Shown here piece after piece: positions 11,425-20,725 of a DNA stretch of 64,000 bases. The notes beneath the pieces were generated by a model that saw only the letters and a program-made list of their open reading frames with translations, was not told the origin of the DNA and did not search any database. The position numbers were made by a program, and so were the translations under genes. This stretch comes from Bradyrhizobium betae (GTDB lineage: Bacteria; Pseudomonadota; Alphaproteobacteria; Rhizobiales; Xanthobacteraceae): positions 186,001 to 250,000 of the forward strand of contig NZ_MZXW01000016.1 in the NCBI RefSeq assembly GCF_004123905.1, written 5' to 3'. Position 1 is the stretch's first letter. Every line of letters starts with the position of its first letter.

Positions 11425-11447
11425 GGCGGTGAAATCGCGTGGTGCGG

Positions 11448-12833
11448 CTACTCCCGCACGCGCGTCAGCAGCGCGAACCCCGCCACGAAGAACACCACCA
11501 GCACGGCCATGCCGGCCTTCTGGCTCGCCGTTGCCGCGGTGATCACCCCGATCAGCAGCGGGCCGATGAAGGACGTGACTTTTCCGGTCAACGCAAACAG
11601 GCCGAAATACTGCGCGATGCGATCCTTCGGCGCGAGGCGGATCAGCAGCGTGCGTGATGCCGCCTGAAGCGGGCCGCCGGCTGCGCCGATGAGACAGCCC
11701 AGCACGAGATAAGCGCGTTCCGCGGCACTCGAGAACATCGGAGCGCCCGGAAGAGGCGGCGCGACCTTGACGAACAGGACACTGTCCTTGTCGACCAGAA
11801 GGATCGCCGCCACCGCGAGCAGGAGGAGCAGTAAGCTGCCGGCGATCACGCGTCTCGGTCCGAGATGATCGTCGAGCTTGCCACCAAGCCACGCGCCAAA
11901 GGTGCCGGCAATTGCAAGCATGATGCCGAAGGTGCCGATCTGGATCGTGTGCCAGCCGAAGGTGCCGGCGGCATAGATGCCGCCGAACGCGAACAGCGAC
12001 ACCAATCCGTCGGTGTAGATCATGTTGGCGAGCAGGAATGCGGCGAGCGATTTCTGCTGCGGCAAGCTCCTGATCGATTGCTTCAGCTCGGCAAGGCCTT
12101 CGCGCAGCGCCTCCCGCACCCGACGCTTCGCCGGGTAATCCGGCGTGAACAGGAACAGCGGTGTCACGAAGATGATGAACCACAGCCCGGTCAACGGCCC
12201 GGCGGCGCGGTCGCCCTGATGGGTTGCGGGATCGAGCCCGAACAGCGGCGTGAGGCCGAGCAGCGTGCGTCCGGTCTCTGGATTGGCCGCGAGCAAGCCG
12301 AGCACGATGATCAGGCTGACGATGCCGCCGATATAGCCAGTGGCCCAGCCGGTGCCCGAAAGCCGGCCGATCCGCTCCGGCGGCACCAAAGTCGGCATCA
12401 TCGCGTTGTTGAAGACGGTGGCGAATTCCGCGCCGACACTGGCGAGCGCGACTGCGGTGAGCAGGGGCGGAATGATGCTGGGATCGCCGGGCTTGCCGAT
12501 CCACAGCGTGCAGGATGCCAGCACCAGCAGCGCGCCAAATCCTGCGATCCACGGCTTCCTGCGGCCCGAGGCATCCGCGATGGCCCCCAACACCGGCGAC
12601 ATCAGCGCGATGGCAAGACCCGCCGCCGCCATCGCAAAGCCCCACAGCGATTGCCCGGTGGCGGCATCTGGCGCAATGCTGGTGGCGAAATAGGGCGCAA
12701 ACACGAAGGTCGTGATCAGCGTGAAATAGGGCTGCGCAGCCCAGTCGAAGAAGATCCAGCTGACGACGGCTGCGCGCGGCGGATAGGTCCGTGGTGCGCT
12801 GGCCAAGCGCGCATCCGGGGCGATCGTCGTCAT
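11448..12833 (-). CDS. MFS transporter, UMF1-type
   Basis: The 461-residue membrane protein has about 12 hydrophobic segments. It carries the 'FDWAAQPYFTL' and 'FAPYFATSIA' N-terminal signature and 'GFGALLVLASCTLW' that I associate with the UMF1 (Atg22-like) branch of the major facilitator superfamily. Members are presumed effluxers of small metabolites; the substrate is not visible here. The start is the ATG at 12833, preceded on the minus strand by TGAGGAC. The open frame extends 48 codons further upstream but without membrane-protein character. It is divergent from the gamma-glutamyltransferase gene. Confidence 0.87.
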   Translation of the reverse strand: MTTIAPDARLASAPRTYPPRAAVVSWIFFDWAAQPYFTLITTFVFAPYFATSIAPDAATGQSLWGFAMAAAGLAIALMSPVLGAIADASGRRKPWIAGFGALLVLASCTLWIGKPGDPSIIPPLLTAVALASVGAEFATVFNNAMMPTLVPPERIGRLSGTGWATGYIGGIVSLIIVLGLLAANPETGRTLLGLTPLFGLDPATHQGDRAAGPLTGLWFIIFVTPLFLFTPDYPAKRRVREALREGLAELKQSIRSLPQQKSLAAFLLANMIYTDGLVSLFAFGGIYAAGTFGWHTIQIGTFGIMLAIAGTFGAWLGGKLDDHLGPRRVIAGSLLLLLLAVAAILLVDKDSVLFVKVAPPLPGAPMFSSAAERAYLVLGCLIGAAGGPLQAASRTLLIRLAPKDRIAQYFGLFALTGKVTSFIGPLLIGVITAATASQKAGMAVLVVFFVAGFALLTRVRE

Positions 12834-12946
12834 TCCAAAGTCCTCATCACGAACAGTTTTGCCGCTCTCGGGGCAAACCGTATAGCATTGCGGTGACGCG
12901 TGTGAACTGGCCCAGGGAAAGTCTGAAGGCCAACGGCGGAAGTTTG

Positions 12947-14698
12947 ATGATGGCGTCATTTTCGACACGGCGGACATTCTTCGCCTTCATTGCCACTCTG
13001 GCGTTTGGTCTTGCACCGGCCACCGCACAGGATGCGCGACGGGCCTATGCCCCGCCCGCGCTCGACACGGTGCATGCCGTTCCCGCCGAGCACGGCATGG
13101 TGGTGGCGCAGGAAAAGATATCGGCGCAGGTCGGCGCCGACATCCTGCGGCGCGGCGGCAATGCGGTCGATGCCGCAGTCGCCACCGGCTTTGCGATGGC
13201 CGTGACTTATCCACGCGCCGGCAATATCGGCGGCGGCGGTTTCATGGTGATCCATTCGGCTGAGCGTCACGAAGACATTACAATCGATTATCGCGAGACC
13301 GCACCGGCGGCGACCACCCCGCAAATCTTTCTCGACGCCGATGGCAAGCCCGATCCAGCGAAGTCGCGCGATTCCGCACTCGGCGTCGGCGTACCCGGCA
13401 CCGTTGCCGGACTTTCCCTGGCGCTGGAGAAATACGGCTCAGGCCAGTTCACCTTGGCGCAATTGATAGAACCTGCGATCGCGCTCGCTCGCGACGGTTT
13501 TGTTCTCAGCGACGACATGGCCGACACGCTGCCGGGCTGGCACCGGCGGCTCGCGCGCTGGCCCTCCTCAGCCAAAATCTTCTCACGCCCTGATGGCACA
13601 CCGCTCGGTGAAGGCGACCGGCTGACGCAAACCGATCTCGCCGAAACGTTGTCGGCGATCGCGGCGCAAGGCCCGCGCGGCTTCTATGAAGGGCCGGTCG
13701 CCGAAAAACTGGCCAAGGCCCTCTCCGACGCCGGCGGCATCATGACGCCAGCCGATCTGAAATCCTATTCTGCGGTGATCCGCGCGCCGGTGCGCGGCAG
13801 CTATCGCGGCTACGACATCGTCTCGATGCCGCTGCCGTCCTCTGGCGGCGTGGTGCTGGCGGAGACGCTCAACATCCTCGAAGGCTTTCAGCTCGCCGAC
13901 CTGAAGCAGGGTTCGCCGGCGTCGCTGCATCTGCTGATCGAAGCCATGAAGCGCGCCTATGCGGATCGCGCGCGCTATCTCGGCGACCCCGCCTTCGTCA
14001 ATGCGCCGATCGAGACACTCATCGGGAAGGACTATGCCGCCAAGTTGCGCGCCGGCATCTCCGCCGATCGCGCCACGCCGTCGAAGCAGATCGTGTCCGC
14101 TCCTCCGGCGCCGCGCGAAGGCACCAACACCACGCATTACTCGGTCGTCGACAGCCGCGGCAACGCCGTCAGCAACACCTACACGCTGAACTTCAGCTAT
14201 GGCGTCGGCCTGGTCGCCGACGGCACCGGCGTGCTGCTCAACAACGAGCTCGACGATTTCACCGCGGCGGTCGGCGCTTCCAACGCCTACGGCCTCGTCG
14301 GTTACGAGGCCAACTTGCCCGGGCCCGGCAAGCGGCCGCTGTCGTCGATGTCGCCGACCATCGTGCTCAAGGACGGCAAACCAGTGCTGGTGACGGGGTC
14401 GCCCGGCGGCAGCCGCATCATCTCGACCGTGCTCCAGGTGATCGTCAACGTCCTCGACTATAAAATGGACGTGGCCGCCGCCGTCGCCGCGCCGCGGCTG
14501 CACCATCAATGGTTGCCGGACGAGGTGCGCATCGAGCGCGGCTTTCCCGACGATGTCCTGTTTCAGCTGAAGGCGATGGATCACCTCGTCGTCGAGCCGA
14601 TGGGGCAGACCTCGGCTAACTCGATTCTCGTCACGCCGAACGGGCCGCTCGGCGCGCCGGATCCGCGCACGCGTGGCGCGGAAGCCGCAGGACAGTAA
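12947..14698 (+). CDS. ggt: Gamma-glutamyltransferase (periplasmic)
   Basis: The 583-residue precursor has a signal peptide of about 28 residues ('FFAFIATLAFGLAPATAQ'). The large-subunit part shows 'GNIGGGGFMVIH' and 'PLPSSGGVVLAETLNILEG'. The autoprocessing site is 'NTTHYSVVD', in which Thr395 would become the N-terminal nucleophile of the small subunit. The small subunit carries 'PLSSMSPTIV' and 'GSPGGSRIISTV'. It hydrolyses or transfers the gamma-glutamyl group of glutathione in the periplasm. ATG at 12947 or 12950 could start; GGCGGAAG lies just upstream. Confidence 0.95.
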   Translation: MMASFSTRRTFFAFIATLAFGLAPATAQDARRAYAPPALDTVHAVPAEHGMVVAQEKISAQVGADILRRGGNAVDAAVATGFAMAVTYPRAGNIGGGGFMVIHSAERHEDITIDYRETAPAATTPQIFLDADGKPDPAKSRDSALGVGVPGTVAGLSLALEKYGSGQFTLAQLIEPAIALARDGFVLSDDMADTLPGWHRRLARWPSSAKIFSRPDGTPLGEGDRLTQTDLAETLSAIAAQGPRGFYEGPVAEKLAKALSDAGGIMTPADLKSYSAVIRAPVRGSYRGYDIVSMPLPSSGGVVLAETLNILEGFQLADLKQGSPASLHLLIEAMKRAYADRARYLGDPAFVNAPIETLIGKDYAAKLRAGISADRATPSKQIVSAPPAPREGTNTTHYSVVDSRGNAVSNTYTLNFSYGVGLVADGTGVLLNNELDDFTAAVGASNAYGLVGYEANLPGPGKRPLSSMSPTIVLKDGKPVLVTGSPGGSRIISTVLQVIVNVLDYKMDVAAAVAAPRLHHQWLPDEVRIERGFPDDVLFQLKAMDHLVVEPMGQTSANSILVTPNGPLGAPDPRTRGAEAAGQ

Positions 14699-14795
14699 CC
14701 CTGCCCTTGCATGAAATGGGAGCGCCCGCCCGTTTGCGCTCGCTGCCGCGCGTGCTACGACCGCGCAGTTTCAAGAAACTGCCGGGGAAACGCAC

Positions 14796-16091
14796 ATGAC
14801 CACAGCCGATCCGAACCAGCGCATCGAACGCGCCGAGATCGAGGATACCAGCCTTCTCGCCTTCTATCGCGACATGAACGCGCCGGAGCGGCGGACGTTC
14901 TGGGCCTGCGCCGCGGGCTGGGCGCTCGACGGCATGGACTTCATGATCTATCCGCTGGTGATCGGCACCATCATCGCGCTGTGGAAGGTCGACGCGGCCT
15001 CGGCCGGCCTCGCCGGCACGGTGACGCTGCTGGCGTCCGCGATCGGCGGCTGGCTCGGCGGCTATCTCTCCGACCATATCGGCCGGGTCCGGACGCTTCA
15101 GATCACCATCATCTGGTTCTCGTTCTTCTCGCTGGTCTGCGCGGTCGTGCAGAATTTCGACCAGCTCCTGATCGCGCGCGCCGTGCTCGGCCTCGGCTTC
15201 GGCGGCGAATGGGCGGCCGGCGCCGTGCTGATGGGCGAGGCGATCCGGCCGCAATATCGCGGACGCGCGGTCGGCTCGGTGCAATCGGGCTGGGCGGTCG
15301 GCTGGGGTCTCGCCGTGCTGTCGCAGGCGATCCTGTTCTCGGCTCTGCCGCCGGAGACCGCATGGCGCTGGATGTTCGTGATCGGCGCGCTGCCGGCGCT
15401 GCTGGTGTTCTACATCCGCCGCTCGGTCACCGAGCCGGAGATCGCGGCCGAAGCCCGCGCGAAGCAGGCGGCGAGTGGCGATCGTCCCGCACTATGGGAG
15501 ATCTTCTCCGGCCCGATCCTGAAGACCACGATTCTGGCCTCGCTGATGGCGACGGGTTGCCAGGGCGGCTATTACGCCGTCACCTTCTGGGTGCCGCAAT
15601 TTTTGACCAAGGAACGGCATCTCTCGATTGTCGGCTCGACCGGCTATCTCTCGACGCTGATCATCGGCTCCTTCATCGGCTATCTCACCGGCGCCTGGCT
15701 CGCCGACCGGATCGGACGGCGCAATCTGTTCCTGATCTTCTCGATCGGCGCCATGGCGGTGGTGCTGCTCTACACGCAGCTGCCGCTGACCAACGAGATC
15801 CTGTGGGTGCTCGGCTTCCCGCTCGGCTTCTTCGCCTCGGGCTATTTCTCGGGGATCGGCGCGTTCCTGACCGAACTCTATCCGACGCGGCTGCGCGGCT
15901 CCGGCCAGGGCTTTTGCTACAATTTCGGCCGCGGCATCGGCGCGTTGTTTCCGTTCCTCGTCGGCTCGCTCTCAGCGACAACATCGCTTGCGAATGCGAT
16001 AGCGATGTTCGCAGTCGTGGCCTACGCGCTGTTCTTCATCGCAGCGTTCGCGCTGCCGGAGACGCGTGGGCGCGTGCTGCACGCGGACTGA
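14796..16091 (+). CDS. MFS transporter, AAHS/sialate-symporter-like
   Basis: The 431-residue protein has 12 predicted membrane segments. The loop 2-3 MFS motif reads 'GGYLSDHIGRVRT', and a second 'LGLGFGGEWAAGAVLM' segment lies in TM4. The N-terminal 'AAGWALDGMDFMIYPLV' motif is typical of the aromatic-acid/sialic-acid/lactate H+ symporter group. It is therefore most likely an uptake permease for an organic acid, with the substrate undetermined. The ATG at 14796 follows GGGGAAACGCAC, a good ribosome-binding site. The downstream GST gene is convergent. Confidence 0.88.
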   Translation: MTTADPNQRIERAEIEDTSLLAFYRDMNAPERRTFWACAAGWALDGMDFMIYPLVIGTIIALWKVDAASAGLAGTVTLLASAIGGWLGGYLSDHIGRVRTLQITIIWFSFFSLVCAVVQNFDQLLIARAVLGLGFGGEWAAGAVLMGEAIRPQYRGRAVGSVQSGWAVGWGLAVLSQAILFSALPPETAWRWMFVIGALPALLVFYIRRSVTEPEIAAEARAKQAASGDRPALWEIFSGPILKTTILASLMATGCQGGYYAVTFWVPQFLTKERHLSIVGSTGYLSTLIIGSFIGYLTGAWLADRIGRRNLFLIFSIGAMAVVLLYTQLPLTNEILWVLGFPLGFFASGYFSGIGAFLTELYPTRLRGSGQGFCYNFGRGIGALFPFLVGSLSATTSLANAIAMFAVVAYALFFIAAFALPETRGRVLHAD

Positions 16092-16118
16092 CAGGTCATC
16101 CCGGGGCGGTGAGGAAAC

Positions 16119-16784
16119 TTACCGCCCCACCTGATACGGCCCGCCCTTCTCGAGGGCTCGGGCGTAAGCCGGCCGCGCATGGATGCGCTCCAGGAACGCC
16201 ATCGCCTTGGGATGGCCAAGCTCGAGCCCACCACGCGCTTGCGCGGCTTCCAGCGGAAAGCTCATCTGGATGTCGGCGGCGGTGAATTCGTTGCCGGCAA
16301 ACCACTCGCTCTTCGCAAGCTCGCCTTCCCAATAATCCATGTGCTGCTTGAGCTGCGGATTGACCAGCGCGGTGAGCGCCTGATTCGAGACTTTTCGCAC
16401 CAGCGGGCGCAGCAAAGCCGGCGCGCGCTTCGGCATCAGCGTGAACAGCAGCTTCAGCAGCAGCGGCGACATCGCGGATCCCTCGGCATAGTGCAGCCAG
16501 TAGGTGTAGCGCAGCCGCTCCGGCGTATCAGGCGGCGGAATCAGGCGGCCGTTGCCGTAGGTCGCAATGAGATATTCGATGATCGCGCCTGACTCGGCGA
16601 CGGTGTTGCCGTTGTCGGTGATCACAGGCGATTTGCCGAGCGGATGAATGGCGCGCAGCTCCTTCGGCGCGCGCATGTCGGGCTGGCGCTCGTAGCGCAC
16701 GATCTCGTAGGGCACGCCCAATTCTTCGAGCAGCCACAACACGCGCTGCGAGCGGGAATTGTTGAGGTGATGAACGGTCAGCAT
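16119..16784 (-). CDS. Glutathione S-transferase
   Basis: The 221-residue protein has an N-terminal thioredoxin-like domain (residues 1-78: 'VHHLNNSRSQRVLWLLEEL', then the gamma-Glu-binding 'GKSPVITDNGNTVAESGAI') and an all-helical C-terminal domain. Ser10 or Asn8 near the start could activate glutathione. The C-terminal part contains 'FTAADIQMSFPLEAA', the conserved N-capping box of GSTs. Its substrate is unknown. It is divergent from the DUF2239 gene across a 151-bp spacer that holds two ACCCGGGTAT palindromes. Confidence 0.92.
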   Translation of the reverse strand: MLTVHHLNNSRSQRVLWLLEELGVPYEIVRYERQPDMRAPKELRAIHPLGKSPVITDNGNTVAESGAIIEYLIATYGNGRLIPPPDTPERLRYTYWLHYAEGSAMSPLLLKLLFTLMPKRAPALLRPLVRKVSNQALTALVNPQLKQHMDYWEGELAKSEWFAGNEFTAADIQMSFPLEAAQARGGLELGHPKAMAFLERIHARPAYARALEKGGPYQVGR

Positions 16785-16875
16785 CGTGTGGTCCCCGGGG
16801 CTAGGCGTGGTCGATCAGCCGCGCGTTCGTGCCAGCCCGGGATCGCAATGTCGAGCCATCCGGATGGATATTTTC

Positions 16876-16916
16876 ACCCGGGTATATTGACCTCTAGGAT
16901 TTACCCGGGTATTAAA
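16876..16916 (+). promoter_or_regulatory. Promoter of the DUF2239 gene with two ACCCGGGTAT operator boxes
   Basis: Two identical boxes ACCCGGGTAT lie at 16876-16885 and 16903-16912, starting 27 bp apart; the core ACCCGGGT is palindromic. Between and over them is a well-formed housekeeping promoter: -35 TTGACC (16887-16892), 17-bp spacer, -10 TATTAA (16910-16915). The second box fills the spacer and touches the -10; the first lies just upstream of the -35. This is the geometry expected for repression. The bound protein is unknown. Confidence 0.72.
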
Positions 16917-16935
16917 AAGGTCAACATCGATCAAT

Positions 16936-17532
16936 ATGGCAATGATTTCAATGCAGAAGACTTTCACCGCCTTTCAGGGGCAGCGTCGCCTGGTGTCCGG
17001 GCCGGCAGGAGAGGTTGCGCTGGTCGTCAAGCGGATGGCGCCACGGCCGGACGAGCCCATCGTCATCTTCGAGGACGGCACGGGCCGATCGATCGACTTC
17101 GACCTGCGCGGCGGGGATCGCGAGGTGTTGGCGCGGTTGGCAAAGCTTATCCCGCCCCCGGTGGAGGAGAGCGCACCACCGAGCGAGCCGCGCGGGCGCG
17201 GCCGGCCAAAACTCGGCGTGGTCGCGCGCGAGGTGACGCTGTTGCCGCGGCACTGGGAGTGGCTCAGCGCGCAACCTGGTGGTGCCTCGGTCGCGCTGCG
17301 AAAACTCGTCGACGAGGCGAGGCGCTCCAGCGGCGACAAGGACCGTGAGCGGCAGGCGCGCGATGCGGCCTATCACTTCATGTCGACCATGGCCGGCAAC
17401 CTCCCGCAATTCGAGGAGGCTTCGCGCGCGCTGTTTGCGGATGACCGGCGCCGCTTCGCCGGACTGATCGCGGACTGGCCGACTGATATCCGCGACCACA
17501 TCGTCAAGCTCGCCTACAGCGACCGCGCCTAA
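16936..17532 (+). CDS. DUF2239-family protein
   Basis: The 198-residue protein has an N-terminal 'TFTAFQGQRRLVSGP' segment, a central 'GRSIDFDLRGGDREVLARL', a 'RGRGRPKLGVVAREVTLLPRHWEWL' block and a C-terminal helical part. This is the pattern of DUF2239, whose biochemical role is not established. The central block 'GRPKLGV..EVTLLPRHWEWL' resembles a short DNA-binding ribbon or helix, so DNA binding, possibly to its own operator boxes, is a reasonable guess (inference). It is transcribed from a clear promoter with a predicted leader of only about 14 nt. ATG at 16936 is chosen; 16942 and 16951 are also in-frame ATGs. Confidence 0.82.
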   Translation: MAMISMQKTFTAFQGQRRLVSGPAGEVALVVKRMAPRPDEPIVIFEDGTGRSIDFDLRGGDREVLARLAKLIPPPVEESAPPSEPRGRGRPKLGVVAREVTLLPRHWEWLSAQPGGASVALRKLVDEARRSSGDKDRERQARDAAYHFMSTMAGNLPQFEEASRALFADDRRRFAGLIADWPTDIRDHIVKLAYSDRA

Positions 17533-17595
17533 GGCGCTTTCTCACCCCCCATCGACGGCCGAGCCGCGCATTGCGCGGCAACGGCTTTCTGCGCC

Positions 17596-18963
17596 ATGAT
17601 GAAAGACACAGCCATGTCCTCCCCAAAACCGCTCTGGACCACGTTCCTTCGCTTCCTCGCGCCACTGATGCTGAGCAATGCGCTGCAATCGCTGTTCGGT
17701 ACCGTCAGCAATGTCTATCTCGGCCAGATGATTGGCGTCGACGCGCTCGCGGCCGTCTCGACGTTCTTCCCGGTGTTCTTCTTCCTGTTCGCCTTCGTCA
17801 TGGGTCTGAGTACCGGTGCCACCGTACTGATCGGCCAGGCGTTTGGCGCGGGCGAGCACGGCCGGATCAAGAGCGTCGTCGGTACGACGCTTGCGGTCGG
17901 CCTGTTGCTGTCGATATCGATTGCACTGGTCGGCGGGATCTTCAGCCGGCAACTCATGACGATGCTCGCGACGCCCGCAGACATTCTCGACCAGGCCAGC
18001 GCCTATGCGCGCATCATGCTGCTGACGATGCCGCTCGGCTTCGTCTTCCTGCTGATGACGGCGATGATCCGTGGCGTTGGCGACGCGCTCACGCCGCTGC
18101 TGGCACTGGCGTTGTCGACGACAATCGGCTTGATCCTGACGCCGATGCTGATCCGCGGGGCGTTCGGAATGCCCGCGTGCGGCATCACCAGCCCGGCCTG
18201 GGCGGCCGCGATTGCCAACGCGCTGACGCTGATCGCGCTGGCCGTCTATCTGCTGCGGAGGAAACATGCGCTCGCGCCGGACGTTGCATTGCTGCGTCAT
18301 ATGCGGCTCGACGGCGCCGTGCTCGGAAAAATCCTTGGCATCGGATTGCCCAGCGCGATCGGCATGGTGGTGATGGCGATTGCGGAGCTGGTGCTGCTCG
18401 GCCTCGTCAACGGTTATGGGTCAGAGGCCACGGCCGCTTATGGCGCGGTGAACCAGGTGATGGGCTACACGCAATTCACGGCGATGTCGATTTCGATCGC
18501 GGTCTCGATCCTCGGCGCGCAGGCGATTGGCGGCGGTGACAGGGCACGGTTGGATGGTATCGTGCGCACCGGCCTTGCGTTCAACCTCGTGCTGACCGGC
18601 GGGCTGGTCGCGCTGATCTACCTGGCGCCACGCGCGGTGCTCGGCGTCTTCATCACCGACGGCGCCGTGCTCGATCTGGCGAAGGGATTACTCTATATCG
18701 CCTTGTGGAGCTCGGTGCCGTTTGGCCTAGCCACCGTGTTCTCCGGCGCGATGCGTGCCGCTGGCGTGGCGCTGACACCGATGCTGCTGTCGATCTTCGC
18801 CATTGTCGCGATCGAACTGCCGGCGGCGGTGATCCTGAGCCGCACGGTCGGCCTGAAGGGCGTGTGGGCTGCCTATCCGATCGTGTTCTGCGCCATGTTC
18901 GTCTTGCAGATGGGCTATTACCTTCTGGTGTGGCGCAAGCGGGCGATCCGGCGCCTGATCTGA
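17596..18963 (+). CDS. MATE-family efflux transporter
   Basis: The 455-residue protein has 12 hydrophobic segments in two similar halves. Characteristic stretches are 'LAPLMLSNALQSLFGTVSN', 'GLSTGATVLIGQAFGAG' and, in the second half, 'GYGSEATAAYGAVNQVMGY'. This is the multidrug and toxin extrusion family, which expels cationic drugs or metabolites with Na+ or H+. The first ATG is at 17596; an ATG at 17614 ('MSSPKPLW') is equally possible because GAAAGA lies upstream of it. A perfect 8-bp hairpin (19006-19026) lies downstream, without a T-run. Confidence 0.92.
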   Translation: MMKDTAMSSPKPLWTTFLRFLAPLMLSNALQSLFGTVSNVYLGQMIGVDALAAVSTFFPVFFFLFAFVMGLSTGATVLIGQAFGAGEHGRIKSVVGTTLAVGLLLSISIALVGGIFSRQLMTMLATPADILDQASAYARIMLLTMPLGFVFLLMTAMIRGVGDALTPLLALALSTTIGLILTPMLIRGAFGMPACGITSPAWAAAIANALTLIALAVYLLRRKHALAPDVALLRHMRLDGAVLGKILGIGLPSAIGMVVMAIAELVLLGLVNGYGSEATAAYGAVNQVMGYTQFTAMSISIAVSILGAQAIGGGDRARLDGIVRTGLAFNLVLTGGLVALIYLAPRAVLGVFITDGAVLDLAKGLLYIALWSSVPFGLATVFSGAMRAAGVALTPMLLSIFAIVAIELPAAVILSRTVGLKGVWAAYPIVFCAMFVLQMGYYLLVWRKRAIRRLI

Positions 18964-19070
18964 CGGAATCATCAAGGTATTATGACCGTCATTAAACGGT
19001 AGACCTGTGGCGCGCCCTGCGCCACAATGGATGAAAAGCCAGATCAAAAGCCCGGTCAGGGAGAACGATT

Positions 19071-19679
19071 TTGACCCGCACAGCCCCGCAATTCCTGTTC
19101 GATTTCGGCAGCCCGAACGCCTATCTCAGCCATCTCGCGATCCCCGCGATCGAAAGCCGCATCGGCGTCAAGTTCGAATATGTGCCGATCCTGCTCGGCG
19201 GCATCTTCAAATCGACCAACAACAAGTCGCCGGCCGAGACGCTCGCGGGCATCAAGAACAAGCGTGAATTCCAGGCGGTCGAGACCGAACGCTTCATCAA
19301 GCGCTTCAAGGTCCAGCCTTACGTCTTCAATCCCAACTTCCCCGTCAACACGCTGAACCTGATGCGCACTGCGATCGCGGCGCAAGCCGAGGGTGTATTC
19401 GAAAAATATGTCGATGCCGCCTTCCATCACATGTGGCGCGAGCCGAAGAAGATGGACGACCCCGAGGTTGCAGCCAAGGCGCTGGCGTCCTCCGGCCTCG
19501 ATGCCCAAAAACTGTTCGCTCGCGCGCAGGAGCCCGAGGTGAAGGGCAAGCTGATCAAGAACACCGAGGAAGCGGTCGCCCGAGGCGCGTTCGGTTCGCC
19601 GACCTTCTTCGTCGGCAACGAGATGTTCTTCGGCAAGGAGCAATTGCGCGAGGTCGAGGAGATGGTGTCGGGCGAGTAG
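19071..19679 (+). CDS. 2-hydroxychromene-2-carboxylate isomerase-like (kappa GST/DsbA fold)
   Basis: The 202-residue protein has the kappa-class GST/HCCA-isomerase pattern: 'QFLFDFGSPNAYLSHLAI' (Ser of the GSH site), 'YVPILLGGIFKSTNN' and the C-terminal 'GAFGSPTFFVGNEMFFGKEQL' with its cis-Pro loop. The first residue is encoded by TTG at 19071 after a GGGAGA Shine-Dalgarno; no better ATG exists. HCCA isomerases act in naphthalene-type degradation with glutathione. Here no such pathway is nearby, so a general glutathione-linked isomerase or DsbA-like role is equally possible. Confidence 0.88.
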   Translation: MTRTAPQFLFDFGSPNAYLSHLAIPAIESRIGVKFEYVPILLGGIFKSTNNKSPAETLAGIKNKREFQAVETERFIKRFKVQPYVFNPNFPVNTLNLMRTAIAAQAEGVFEKYVDAAFHHMWREPKKMDDPEVAAKALASSGLDAQKLFARAQEPEVKGKLIKNTEEAVARGAFGSPTFFVGNEMFFGKEQLREVEEMVSGE

Positions 19680-19720
19680 GGGACCTTCATTCTCCGGCGA
19701 CAGAATGTGATCGTGGTAGC

Positions 19721-19753
19721 ATTCTGGATTGCTTCGCTTCGCTCGCAATGACG
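19721..19753. repeat. GTCATTGCGAG repeat, right half only (copy 2)
   Basis: Only the right arm is present: ATTCTGGATTGCTTCG followed by CTTCGCTCGCAATGACG. It matches the right arm of the elements at 52498 and 60648. The left arm is missing. Confidence 0.75.
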
Positions 19754-19794
19754 ACTATAGATAGACCGCCAATAGCAACAATAAGGACAATCCC

Positions 19795-20718
19795 ATGCGT
19801 ATCCTCGTGGTCGGCGCCGGCGCCATTGGCGGCTATTTTGGTGGCAGGCTGTTGCAGGCCGGCCGCGACGTCACCTTCCTGGTCCGGCCACGCCGCGCCG
19901 GCGAGCTGGCGAGCGCCGGTCTCGTCATCAAGAGCCCGAATGGCGATGTGACCTTGAAAAATCCGCCCACCGTGCAGGCCGACGCGCTCAAGGACAAGTT
20001 CGACGTCGTGCTGCTCAGCTGCAAGGCGTTCGACCTCGACGACGCCATCAAGTCGTTCGCCGCGGCAGTCGGGCCTGATACGGCTATCATCCCCATGCTC
20101 AACGGCATGAAGCATCTCGACACGCTCGACCAGAAATTCGGCAAGGAGCGCGTGCTCGGCGGCCTCTGCGCCATCGCCGCGACACTGAACGAGAAGCGCG
20201 AGGTGGTGCAGCTCCAACCGATGCAGTCGCTCAATTACGGCGAACGCGACGGGCAATTGTCGGATCGCGTCAGGGCCATCGATGAGGCCTTCAAGAGCGG
20301 CATCGTTGGGGCCACCGTCAGCCAGAACATCATGCAGGACATGTGGGAGAAGTGGGTGTTCCTCTCCTCGCTCGCCGCGTCGACGAGCCTGATGCGCACC
20401 TCCGTCGGCAACATCCTTGCCGCCCCCGGCGGCCGGGATTTTCTGCTCGGCATGCTGGATGAGACCAGCGCGATCGCCACCGCGTCGGGCTACACGCCGG
20501 GCGGACCGTTCTTCGAACGCGTGAAGGGCAACATCACCACCGAGGGCTCACCGATGACCGCGTCGATGTTCCGCGACATCAAGGCGGGCCTTCCGGTCGA
20601 GGCCGATCACGTGATCGGCGATCTCATCGCGCGTGCCGATGCCGCAAAAGTGCCGGTGCCGAAGCTGCGCATCGCGTACACGCATTTGAAGGCGTACGAG
20701 AAGCAGCGGGCGGGGTAG
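19795..20718 (+). CDS. 2-dehydropantoate 2-reductase family (ketopantoate reductase-like)
   Basis: The 307-residue protein starts with the NADPH-binding loop 'ILVVGAGAIGGYFGGRL' and carries 'VLLSCKAFDLDDAI', 'MLNGMKHLDTLDQ' and the C-terminal helical domain with 'EKWVFLSSLAASTSLMR' and the 'VEADHVIGDLIARA' region. This is the PanE/ApbA fold. Rhizobial genomes often carry several paralogues, so assignment as the actual pantothenate-pathway enzyme is uncertain. A TAAGGACAATCCC leader precedes the ATG. It is convergent with the cytochrome c gene. Confidence 0.88.
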   Translation: MRILVVGAGAIGGYFGGRLLQAGRDVTFLVRPRRAGELASAGLVIKSPNGDVTLKNPPTVQADALKDKFDVVLLSCKAFDLDDAIKSFAAAVGPDTAIIPMLNGMKHLDTLDQKFGKERVLGGLCAIAATLNEKREVVQLQPMQSLNYGERDGQLSDRVRAIDEAFKSGIVGATVSQNIMQDMWEKWVFLSSLAASTSLMRTSVGNILAAPGGRDFLLGMLDETSAIATASGYTPGGPFFERVKGNITTEGSPMTASMFRDIKAGLPVEADHVIGDLIARADAAKVPVPKLRIAYTHLKAYEKQRAG

Positions 20719-20725
20719 CCTCGCG

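Noticed and set aside
13209..13217. TTATCCACG as a DnaA box; a similar CTATCCACA near 62923
   Set aside because: Single isolated matches inside genes, with no cluster and no AT-rich region. Not evidence for an origin in the window, although parAB-gid genes suggest one nearby.
19006..19026. 8-bp perfect hairpin after the MATE gene as a terminator
   Set aside because: No T-run follows and it lies 43 bp after the stop; it could equally be a leader hairpin of the next gene.
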